Shown piece by piece: positions 25,101 to 37,100 of a DNA stretch of 64,000 bases (position 1 is its first letter; each line of letters opens with the position of its first letter). The notes beneath the pieces were generated by a model. The model ran no database searches. It was not told where the DNA came from and worked only from the letters and a program-made list of their open reading frames with translations. Made by a program: the position numbers and the translations under genes. The DNA comes from Nelumbo lutea (taxonomy: Eukaryota > Streptophyta > Magnoliopsida > Proteales > Nelumbonaceae): contig JAKGHH010000003.1 of NCBI GenBank assembly GCA_022828595.1, positions 99,719,583 through 99,783,582 of the forward strand, written 5' to 3'.

Positions 25101-28100
25101 AGAAAGGTTTTATTAGAGAAAGCCTTAGTCCATGTGTTGTTTCAGCTCTTCTCACTCCAAAGAAAGATGGTTGTTGGCGTATGTGTGTTGATAGTAGAGC
25201 AATCAACAAGATTACTATTTAAGTATAGGTTCTCAATTCCTAGGCTTGTTGACATGCTTGATATGATGATGTTGGAAAATAGTAAAGAAGGCAGATGGAA
25301 CTTATCGGTAATCGCTTTCTAAACCGAGAACTTGCAAGAGTGAAGTGATGCAAAACTATGAAACTAAGAACTTGCAGAGAGAAGGAGGGCTGAGTCGTGC
25401 CACTTGGTCACTCTCCTTAAAAACCACATTTTCCCCCTATGGTGTAGTTGGGTGATTGCCAACCAGTTGCCAAGATAAAACAGCCTACAGGCCATTAATA
25501 GGCGTGCACTCAGTTACCAGACATCTGCGAACCATAGAGAGATGATACTCGGACTGACAGAGAAGAGAAGACTGTCGAAATGTGTTGGTGTGTTGTTGTT
25601 GTGAAGATTAGGTCGACCAACACTCCTTTTATAGAGTGTTCTTAGACTCGAATGGACATAGCGGTGTTCTTTCAGATAGGGACCTCTTTAGAATAGTGTA
25701 CCTGTTCGAAGAGACATAGAAAGGAAGAGACACGAAAAAGAAAAAGAAAAACGTTTAAAAATTAAATTCGAAATCAAAAGTTTAATCTGGTTAAAAGCAA
25801 AACCGATTCGGTGCATCACGCACACGTACACGTACACGCACTCGCACCCACACCCACGCCCCGACCCAACCTGGCTCGGCTCGGCTCGGCTTGGTGCGCG
25901 CGTGTGAAAAGCACCCCCAACCCCCCTCACATGCATGGGATATCTATAGTGCTTTCTTTCTGTGTTTGATTGAGAAGAGAAGAAAAGAGAGAGAGAGAAG
26001 AGAGAGAATAGAAGAGAGGTTCGATTGGGAACCGAAGACCTAGGCTGGCCAGCTACTAGCTTGTTATTTATATTCTCTTAAATTAATAAGATCAATAATT
26101 ACAAGAATGCCCCTGGTGGCAATTCAAAATAATGAACAAATAACAAAAAAGAAAAAAAAAGGAACTAGCTGACAACACCTAGGTTGACTAGGCTGATAGC
26201 ATACTAACAACAAACCAATAAATAAGTTTCACAACACTACCCCTCAAGTTGGGTTGTATATGTCTATCATGCCCAACTTGTCGCACAACTCATTGTGTCG
26301 CGAGTATGGAAATCCTTTTGTAAAGACATCAGCAAGTTGTTCCTTGGAGTCGACATAAGGGATGCAAATTTCCCTATTTTCTAATTTTTTCCTTATGAAG
26401 TGTTTGTCCACTTCAATGTTCTTGATCCTCTCATGTAGAATAGGATTGTTGGCGATGTTAATGGCTGCCTTGTTGTTACAGTAAAGAGACATAGGATTAT
26501 GAACAACAGCTCCAAGCTCCCCTAGAAGATTTTTTAGCCAAAGAACTTTAGCCACCCCATGTGCCACAGCTTTATACTCCGCTTCAGCACTTGACCTTGC
26601 TACCACACTTTGTTTTTTGCTTTTCTAGGTCACTAGGTTTCCTCCCACAAAAGTGCAATACCCACTTGTGGACTTTTTGTCATCCACAGCACCTGCCCAA
26701 TCAACATTTGTAAAGACTCCCACATTTAGATGATTATGCTTACTGATTAGTAGACTTGTTCCTGGATACTTTTTTAAGTATCTAAGAACTCTCTCTACTG
26801 CCTTCAAATGAGGTTTCTTAGGAGAGTGCATGAATTGGCTCAAACACCAACTGAATAAGCATTGTCTGGACGAGTCATGGACAAATAAATTAGCTTTCCC
26901 ACTAACCTTTGGAATTGTTTTACATCTTTTAGAGGTTCATCATCACAGTTACCCAATTTATGACCAACATCCATAGGAGAACCTGCTGGTCTTGCACCTA
27001 ACTTGCCTGTGTCTTGTAACAGATCAAGAGTATACTTCCTTTGAGAAATGAAGATACCCCTTTTAGAGCAGGCAACTTCAATTCCAAGAAAATACTTTAT
27101 AGGACCTAGATCTTTCACTTCAAATTTAGATGCAAATAATTGTTTCAACTGTTGTATTCCTGAACTCCAATTTCCTGTGATGATGATATCATCCACATAC
27201 ACTATCAAAACAGCAACCTATTCCTAACATCTCTTCACAAAGAGTGTGTGATCGGACTGACATTGCTTGAACCCTACTTGCTGAACTGCCATATGAAACT
27301 TACTGAACCAAGCCCTAGGAGATTTGTTTCAAACCATAGAGAGACTTTCTTAGCTTACACACCTTATTCTCATTTCCCTTGGCACAGAATCCCAGGGGTT
27401 GAACTATGTACACCTCCTCCTCTAGGTCACCATTTAAAAATGCATTCTTAATGTCTAGTTGATGCAATTCCTAATCAAGATTAGCAGCTAATGATAGAAG
27501 AACTCGAATTGAGTTCATCTTAGCTACTGGAGCAAATGTCTCATCATAATCAACTTCGTACACTTGAGTGTACCCTTTGGCTACTAATCTTGCTTTATAC
27601 CTTTCAATTGTCCCGTCCACCTTGTGTTTAACTGTAAACACCCACTTACACCCCACTGGGTCTTTCCCCCTTGGAAGATCCACCAATTCCCAAGTTTGAT
27701 TTTTTATGGAGGGCATTAATCTCCTCCGTTATAGCATATGCCCATTCAGGGTATTTTAAGGCTTCTGCAACATTTCTGGGAACGGGGATGCAATCAACTA
27801 TAGATAGAAAGGCTCGGTATGAGGGGGAAATGTGATCATAGGAGACATACTGGGTGATGGAGTGTTTGGTAGTGCATGACCCGATTCCCTTTCTTTGAGA
27901 AATAGGAATGTCAAGGTCATCCACAGTAAGAGCAGGGGTGTCAATAGGTATAGTAGGGTTTGGACTTACCTCCTGGGAGTTTGACGGTGTCAGGTGCTCA
28001 GTGTTTGGTAGTTTCACATCTTTGTCACATTGTTGATCTCTACAGCGTGTACATTGGAAGACACGAAAGGGGGCCAGGTCCGGAATAGAAGGAAGAGAGA

Positions 28101-31100
28101 CTTGGCGGACTTGAACCTGCTTCTCTTCCACACTACTCTTCCCTTGAGGAGAAGCAGGGAAGAACAGTTCAAACTCAAAGAAGGACACATCCATAGAGAC
28201 AAAAAATTTATGACTAACGGGATCAAAGCACCGATACTCCTTTTGAGAGGAGGGATACCCTAGAAGGATACAAGGAATGGACTGAGGGTTTAACTTTCCC
28301 CGAGGCGGAGACAAATCATGGACAAAAGCACGACAACCAAAGACTCTCATGGGAATGCAAAATAAAGGGGACTGAGGGAACAACAACTGTTGAGGGGCTA
28401 TGTAGTTTAGGATTCTGGAGGGCATGCGGTTGATGACATAAGCATCTGCAAGTATAGCATCCATCAAAAACCGTTCTGGAACATTCATAAGTCATATCAT
28501 CCCTCGAGCTACCTCAAGAAGGTGTCTATTTTTCCTTTCGACAACACCATTTTGTTGTAGTGTTCTTGTGCATGAGCTCCTATGAATAGATCCATGGGAG
28601 GCAAAGAACTCATTAAGCTCATCGTGGAAGTATTCCTTGGCATTATCTAATTGAAAGATCTATATTTCAACATGGAACTATGTAAAACATCATCCGTTGG
28701 AAGTCTTGCATGATCTTTAGAACTTCATCTCTACTACGCATTGGGAATACCTATGTATAGAAGGAGAAATCATCAATCAAAGTGATAAAGTACTTATACC
28801 TACCCTCAGAGATTATAGTAGTAGGCCCCCATACATCATAATATACAATATGAAATGGAAATTGGATTTTTTATTAATTTAATAAAAAGTTGTTCTACAT
28901 TGTTTACTCAACTGACATGTTTAAGACTGAACATGACTTAAATAAAAACAAAAACAAAGACTTCATTATTTCAAAAGAAACATTACCTAGCTGACTATGC
29001 CACAAAAACTCTTATTTGACTGGATATATGACTCAAGGACGCCACCGAGAGACCAGCTTTTTTGTCGAGAATATAGAGACCATCCATTAGGCTTCTTCAA
29101 CCAATCATCCTCCCAAAAGTTAGATCCTAAAAAACACAAAAACCAGGAAAAAAGGTTACGTTATAGTTTAAAGAGTTTGTGATGCTACTAATTGAAAGCA
29201 AATTTATAGGAAGTTGGGGAACATGTAACACACTATTTAGGTTAAGGCCATGGGGAAGGGATATTGATCATTGGCCTGCAATGAAGGAGAATGATCAATC
29301 TGCAAGCATTACTTTATCCCTTCCTAACAAAAGGCTATAAGTTTGAAACAAATTTGGCTTACTGATCATGTGGTCAAAGGCCCCTGAGTCAATGATCCAA
29401 GGGGAATCAATGGTAGTAGTGACATTGAATGCAAAAACCGCATTACCTCATGTAAATGTAAAATGAAGTAAAAGGAGTACCAGTAACTAAACTATCCATC
29501 TGTCGCAAAGCCCTACCATATGACTCCAAGTGATATCTGAAGGAATTCATGATATCTTGCTTGGGGTCAAAACTAGTAAAGTGGTCCCGAGTAGTATCAA
29601 CAACTTGAGTATCTTGGGTTGCCACATGTGTTGCATTATCTATTGTATTCGGCTTCTTCTAACCTTAGCCTAATAGTGATCCAATTCTTTCCATACGGAA
29701 GGGCCGAATAATAGGCAGACAAACTACGATTTCCCTGTTTATAGGTTGAGGATTCAGCTTGCAACTGGTAAATTTTGGCATAACGCCTTTGCTCAGAATA
29801 GGTGGTCTCGGCTTGTTCCCAAAACTCATTAGCGGTGTCTGCTCACATAAAATTATTCTTCACCTCGGGTTCCATGGCTGCAAGGAGCCAAGACATCACC
29901 ATACTGTTTTCTTGGTCGCACCTACCATATTCAGCTGTCTCACATTTGGGTTTTTTCACTCTGCCATTTATGTAACCAGCTTTTTCCTTTGCTGCTACAT
30001 AAAGTTTCACACTTTTAGCCCATTCCAGGTAGTTCAGCCATTTAAAGGGGTAATTGGCATGGGGAACATCATGCTTTCACCCCCCATACCAATTGTACTA
30101 TGAGTTGTGTAACTCCAGATGATGCTGAATCATACTTTGCCGTTGAGAATAAAAAAGGGTCACAAATATACTAGACCAGATCCCACGCAAACAGAATGCT
30201 AAATTCCCAAGAATTTCCACTTCCGGAAAGAGAAAAAAATACTGCTGAAACAGTTCGGCAATAGGTCGGCCCTTAGAATAGCCCAGTAATCAGTCCAACA
30301 ATTAGCCTACTAATAGGCTACTGAAAACAGTCCATTAGCAGTAATAGTTTGGCCACAAGGAGTCATTAACAAGGCCTACTAACAGTTCGACAACAGCACA
30401 TGATTAAAAAAAAGAAACACATACCCCTGTCCAGCATGGAGATGAAACCTCAAAATCACGGCCTTCACAGCTCTTCACAGCATAGATCACAGAGAAAAAA
30501 GGGGGCACATACCCCTGTCCAGCACTTGTACGAAGGTATAAGAGATCAAGAAAAAGAACCCAGAAAATATTTTTCACAGCATCAGACCTAGAAAATATTT
30601 TTCACAGCATCGGAAAATCCAGAAACTATTTTCCACAGCAGTGAACTAAGAGAGGAGGGTCATTCCAGCATCACCCCTCTTATATTAAGGTTTCTTTGGT
30701 GTTACGACCAAGGAGGAACCTAAAGAACAACAGTATGTTGTGTCGAGCCTGAATAAATTGTGTCGGGCTGATCCCGAGAAAGGTCAACATGACACCCAAA
30801 GTTACATTTTTGGGGTTTGTTGTTTCTGCTAAAGGCAAAGTGTTGATCCCGAGAAAGTAAAGTCTATCTTAGAATGGCCCTCCCTACCAATCTTCAAGAG
30901 GTTAGAAGCTTCCATGGCCTAGCAACTTTTTATACAAGATTTATTTAGGGGTTTAGCAGTATCATGGCTCCAATTACTGATGCAATGAAAAGAGTTGAAT
31001 TTAATTGGACCAAGGCAGCAATAAAAGTGTTTGAGACTATCAAGAAGAAAATGGCAAAGGCACCTATTTTGCAACTTCCAAGCTTATCTAAGGTCTTTGA

Positions 31101-34100
31101 AGTGGCATGTGATGCATCCGGTGTAGGAATTGGAGGGGTTCTCATGCAAGAAGACCATCCCATTGCATTTCATAGTGAGAAACTAAATGAAGCCAAGTAG
31201 AAATATTCAACTTACGACAAGGAGTTACATGTAGTAGTGCAAGTTCTACGACATTGGTGACACTACTTAATATCTAAGGAGTATGTGCTCTATTCAAATC
31301 ATGAAGCCTTAAAGTACTTGAATGCTCAAAAGAAACCAAACTATAGGCATGGGAAGTGGGTTTCATTCCTACAAGAGTACACCTTTGTTTTAAGCACTAA
31401 GCTGGAAATGAGAATAAAGTGGCAGATGCGCTAAGTTGGGTGGCTTACATACATCATTCTATGAATGTCCAAGTCGTTGGTTTTGATCAACTAAAGCAAG
31501 ACTATGCTGGTTGTAAGGATTTCAACATCATCTATATTGACTTACAAGCTGGGAAGCAAGATGAGTATCCTTCCTTTTCATTACATAATGGTTATCTGTT
31601 TTATGATACCCGCTTATGTCTACCAAATACCTCTTTATGGATTTTGTCATTTTGGGAGTTACATGTTGGAGGTGTAACAGGTCATTTTGGTAGGGATAAG
31701 ACCATTGCTATGGTGGAAGGTAGGTTTTATTGGCCTAGATTGAAGCATGATGTTGCCCGTATAATAAAGCAATGCAAGACATGCCAACTTGCCAAAGGAT
31801 GAAAGCAAAACACTGGGCTATATACACCCTACCTATTCCTCATGAACCATGGCAAGGTTTATCCATGGATTTTGTCCTTCGATTGCCCAAGACTGCTAGG
31901 GTCATGATACAATCTATATTGTGGTGGATTGTTTCTCCAAGATGGCTCATTTCTTACCTTGCAACAAAACACATGATACTTCACATATTGCTACTATATT
32001 TTCAAAGAAGTGTTTCGACTTCATGGAGAGCCTTCTACTATTGTATCAAATCGGGACACCAAGTTTATGAATTATTTTGAAGACACTTTGGAGACTACTC
32101 AATACTCAACTGAAATTCTTAACATTGTTTCACCCAAAACAGATGGTCAGACTGAGGTAGTAAATAGAAGCTTGGGAAACCTTTTACAATGTCTAATTGG
32201 TGATCATACTTCTAGATGGGATCTAGTGCTTAATAGTTAAGTTTGCTTATAACAGCTTAGTAAATAGATCCATAGAAAGAAGTCCATTTGAAGTGGTGAC
32301 TAGTATTCAGCCTAAGCGGCCAATTGACTTAGTTACCTTACTACTAGATACACGTACTAGCATCGAGCAATGATTTATATAAGGCAAGAGTTGATATTCA
32401 TGGACGGTTGGCAAACTTATCAAGAGGAAGACATGGTTATGGTATGCATACGACCAGAGTGTCTTCCTAAATGTGTGTACAAGAAGTTCCACTCGAAGAG
32501 TGCTTACAAAATCATCAAGAAGATAAGTTCTAATGCCTATGTTCTACAGTTGCTAGATGACATGGGAATTAGTTCTATCTTCAACGTGTTAGATAGTGTA
32601 TGCCCTTAACTCCAATCAGAATGATATACATTATGACATTTAATATAAATGAATAAAGTACATATTTGATTCATATTATCATGGTGTTTCTGCATAATAC
32701 CCTTAAACTAGACACATATGAGACTCGTGTTAGTTTGGAATCTTTACAGTCGTGGAATAGATCTAGGGAGATTTATCCTGCCAAGGTTGACACTGATTTG
32801 CCACCAAGTTGGTTGGGGTGGCTTGTCTCAGCTGCTAGGATGAGACCTAAGGTACATGCAGTGTGGGTTTTCTTGAAACCCTAAACCGGACCAGAATTTC
32901 AGTATTTTCCTAGACCTTGGAAATAGATGGGCAAAACCAGAATGTTACACTTGATCCCTAGACTCGATTATGATACTTCACTAGGTGTTGGATTGGGCTA
33001 TCTTTGATATGCCAATCAGTGAGATCCTTAGAGAGGGTCAAAACCTTGGTATGTTGGGACAGTCCGAGAATTCATCTAAGTGGGTGATCATAGTAACAGG
33101 ATCTGCCCCTTTGTCAAACAAAATGAATGATTGGGGATGCACTCTCTCTGATGGAAACCAAAACTACCGGCAATCAATTTCAACCGTTGAAATTTGTTTT
33201 GCAAAATATATTTATATAGAGATATACATATATATGTATATATATATTATGGTTTCAAAATGTTTGCAAAATGTTTTAATTCCCGGGATCCATGTGAGTA
33301 GAGAGTGCAACACTGTACCTTGTAGCCGAGGGAGAGGTCCTCTCTTGTGGAGCAGGGTTTGATCATTATGGGCTAAGAAGTTAAGTGTAAGGCCATTGAG
33401 GGTAATACCTGATGGGCTAATCTTGCATTTGCCTACAGTCCTTGGGTTTTTATAAGGTGGCTTGACACACGGACTATTTAGTGTAAATGTTGGGACCATT
33501 AAGAGCCCAATGTCATGAACTCAGGGGTTCACTGTCTCCTACAGTGAATTCGGCCAGGCCTTGTAACAGAGGCTAGGATGAACCCATGTGGCTGATGTGT
33601 AGGTCAATGTTTAGGTCCCAGGCCATATAAGGATATCCAACTGGGTAGTAGTTTGGAGGATAAGTGAGTACATGGACTTAATGGGCCTAAAGCCCAATTC
33701 GAACTGGTTTAATTAGATTAATTAAAGAGGGGCGGTTCTAGGATTTAGATCAGCAGATAAGATAAGGAATTGCCCCTATCCACTCAGAGAGTCTAGATCC
33801 AAATAAAGATTTGGATCAGGAAACTCCTAATTTGATTAGGAGGTTGATCTTTATCTGCAGATAAGATAAGGGATTATCCTTATCTCTTAAAGAGAGTCTA
33901 GATCCAAATATAAGATTTGGATTAGGAAACTCCTAATAGGATTAGGAGAATCTCTCTTTAAGGCTATAAATAGGAGAGCAGGGCGAACCCTCAATACACA
34001 ACAGAAACCAATCTGACTGCTGAATTTAGAGAGAGACAACACAGTTAGATTGCACTGTCTCCTTCTCCCCTGCTCCTTCCGCCATACCAGTTCGATCTCC

Positions 34101-37100
34101 ACCTGTGGGAGCGATCAAGAAGAGTTCTTGATATTACCTTTTGGCAGAAAAGGTAATTAGAAGTCGTGTTCACCAGGCCGCTATCAGATTCTTGCTGAAG
34201 AATCAGGTTCTTGCTGAAGAGCCATCCTGCTGATTCTGCTTCATCCTACACCATGTCATTTTTGGTGGAAGCAGTCTTTGGATCTTTCCTTGGGCGTGAA
34301 CACCTTCATTGGAGGTCATTGTTAATTCGTATCAGGTATAACCATTCACTCCCTTTTGGTTTCAGATTTGGTCTGGTTCAGGTTCAAGATTGATCATTGA
34401 AAATGCAGTTTTCTAAATTAGAGAATGTGATTCCCACGTGGGAGAGAGAACTTTTTGAAATTTCGCCCAACCTTCCTGCAGGGTTCGGCCATCCATATGA
34501 TGGATCTCTCATCCCTTCACAACGTTGATGACTTAACTCCTTATCATGGACATGTGGATTCTTTTTAAGACTCCTAGACCTAAGTTGCCAACTATTGCAG
34601 CTCCAAATGACATTCCCGAGGGTGTTTTAGATGAATAAATAATATCTACTGCTATGGGAGGGTATCGGAAATTCCTTGTCAAGTGGAAAGGCAAGCCTAT
34701 GCCTAAGTGTTCTTAGATAACTGTTGAAGACTTTTGTCATTTCAACCCAGATCTTTATGAAAGGTACCATGCTTTTAATTCGCTCCGGGTCGAGTTCTTT
34801 GAAGCTAGAGAGAGATGATAGGAATCGATAGCGCCCTTGAAGACTTATTCTAGAAAGAAGAAGGCCTTACAACAGGTCTTGATATGGCATAGTGATGGTA
34901 CCTGAATTGAACACCTAGGGTATTTTTGCCATTTGGAAAATTTTCTGTAGGGTCCAATAATAGGGTTTGATTGTCTATTTATAGTTTGTTTATGTTTAAA
35001 ATTTCAGAGTCATTGCATTAGTAGGATTAGAGTTATTGAGTCTTCTTTGAATGAAGTAAGATATGACAATTTAGTTTGAGTCCTACTAGGATTATTGAGT
35101 CTAACAGTTTGACTCCTAGGACTATTATGAGTCTAACAGCTTGACTCCTAGAATTATAATGGTGAGTGATTCCCATGCCCTAGAGTGATTCTAGGTACCC
35201 TGTAAGTGATTCCAGGTATTTTCTCTCTTCTTTCTCTCCCTATTTTTTCTCTTATTCTTTCAAGAAGCCATTACAGCCATCAACAGCCATAAAATTCTGA
35301 TCAAAGAAGACCATTCAACATTCTCTAAGGACTAGAACTGAGCTGGTCCCACATCAGGATCCTAAAGCAAAAGTTAAGAATTTGAAACATGGATACAAAT
35401 TGTGTAGAACCCTCAAAACCTGCATCGGAGAAAACACTGTTCAGAATCTGGAAAACTCTAGCATCCCAAAAGTCCATTGAAAACTAAAATTCACTCTCCA
35501 AAAAATTCCCAAATGTACAAGGACCTTTTTCCTTGTATTCCAAGGAAGCATCAACAGATATGGGTTGGTGTATAGGCACACTAAATACATGATCAGGATC
35601 CTAAAGCAAAAGTTAAGAATTTGAAACATGGATACAAATTGTGTAGAACCCTCAAAACCTGCATCGGAGAAAACACTGTTCAGAATCTGGAAAACTCTAG
35701 CATCCCAAAAGTCCATTGAAAACTAAAATTCACTCTCCAAAAAATTCCCAAATGTACAAGGACCTTTTTCCTTGTATTCCAAGGAAGCATCAACAGATAT
35801 GGGTTGGTGTATAGGCACACTAAATACATGATCTAAATTGATGAATGACAAAAGTGTCTCATTTTCATCTTTAAGCTGTTTTTATTCATTAAGTATGAAA
35901 AAAGTTGGCTTATAGACAAAATGGGGTGGTGACATACATGTACCAATATCTGAACATCATTGTTGGGAATGGGACTGCTTAATCTTGTGAAATTGATTTG
36001 TATGACACGCTTGATGGTGGAAATATTGCTTTAGTGTAAACATACTATGTCTGGCATGAGAAGGCAAATATATATATATATATATATAGTGTTAGTGTTT
36101 TGTGAATTAAATATTGAACCTATCAGGAACATAAAATATTAGGGTAGGAGTGTGCTAGCACAAAAACTAATAACTGATTAGTTGAAAATAGTTCACTTGA
36201 TGTATGGAACTGTTTGAGATTAGATGAAAAACACAAACTAAACAAACAAGAGAGGAAGGGAAGAGAGAGAGAGCTGGCGGCAATGAGTGTTAGAGAGTGA
36301 GAGTTTCAAACTTAACCTCACTCTAACACTCTGAACATTTTATTAAGGTGTTAATCTTTGATAAATTACAGAGAGGCCCCTGAGTGGGCAGAAAAATACA
36401 AAAAAACAGAACATTATAGAGTATGGGCCTAGAATAAGGCCCATAACAAAGAGAAACATAACAACAAGAAATGGCAGTCTATGGGCCATTCGGCCCATCT
36501 CCTCTACACTCCCCCTCAAGCTAAGCATAGATGTTAATCATGCCTAGCTTGCCAGTATCATGTTGAAGCCTTGCCTTGGAAATGCCCTTGGTGAGAAAAT
36601 CTGCCAATTGTCCTTCAGAAGTAATGAATGGAAGACACACTTCACCGGATGAGATTCTTTCTCGATCAAAGTGTTGATCAACCTCAATATGTTTGGTTCG
36701 ATCATGTTGTACCGGGTTGTGAGCAATGTTGATGGTAGCCTGATTATCACAGTACAACATCATGGGTTTGTCATGATCAATCCCAAGTTCTTCCATTAAG
36801 GACCTTAGCCACAACAATTTTGAGACTCCATGTGCCATGGCTCTATACTCTGCTTCTGCGGAGGATCGGGCCACAACAGATTGTTTCTTACTCCTCCAAG
36901 AGACAACATTACCAGCCACCAGACTGCAATACCCTGAAGTAGATCTTCTATCATCAATATTTCCAGCCCAATCAGCATCAGTATAGGCTTCAAGTTTCAG
37001 ATAACCATGCTTGGTAAATAGAATTCCCTTTCCTAGAGAGCCTTTCAAATAGCACAAAACCCGTTCTGCTGCTACCATATGAGTATCTCTAGGAGCATAC

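Larger units (their letters stand above)
25270..30782 (-). mobile_element. Copia 2, antisense in the Gypsy RT, 5' LTR missing
   Basis: The 3' LTR (25270-26236) has inverted ends tgttg...caaca and is followed on the minus strand by a purine tract (complement of ctacccctcaagtt, 26237-26250). RNase H, RT, integrase, protease and gag follow in minus-strand order to about 30100, then a non-coding leader to about 30690. No second copy of the LTR and no primer site is found before Gypsy sequence resumes at about 30783. The right edge is approximate. A deletion that also took part of the Gypsy RT is the simplest reading. Confidence 0.82.
32587..34519 (+). mobile_element. Solo LTR (1.93 kb) inserted in the Gypsy integrase/chromodomain region
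   Basis: Begins tgttagatagtg and ends tcatcccttca. The 5-bp TSD caacg is at 32582-32586 and 34520-34524. Excising it with one TSD rejoins the Gypsy frame exactly (FNV to DDL). There is no primer site, purine tract or coding domain, and a TATA box sits in the sense direction, so this is a single LTR left by LTR-LTR recombination. The parent family is not identifiable here. Confidence 0.85.
17236..35356 (+). mobile_element. Chromodomain Ty3/Gypsy retrotransposon, TSD ggatc, with three nested insertions
   Basis: LTRs at 17236-17840 and 34816-35356 both run tgatagga...acatca. The 5-bp TSD ggatc is at 17231-17235 and 35357-35361. A tRNA-iMet-type primer site follows the 5' LTR and a purine tract (34803-34815) precedes the 3' LTR. 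Domain order is gag, protease, RT, RNase H, integrase, chromodomain, which is Ty3/Gypsy order and chromovirus type. Copia 1 (19709-24983), Copia 2 (25270 to about 30782) and a solo LTR (32587-34519) interrupt it, leaving about 5.4 kb of its own sequence. About 120 codons of RT are missing at the Copia 2 site. The element is heavily mutated. Confidence 0.93.

Noticed and set aside
26244..29625. Copia 2 being the 3' half of Copia 1
   Set aside because: Opposite strand, unrelated LTR, and Copia 1 has a complete LTR pair with its own TSD.
30417..30640. Repeated 20-bp units as a CRISPR array
   Set aside because: Only two or three diverged copies, no regular spacers, plant retroelement leader.
36069..36087. 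(TA)n tract as a functional element; also 49366-49383 and 59095-59110
   Set aside because: Simple microsatellites, common in plant introns and MITE centres.
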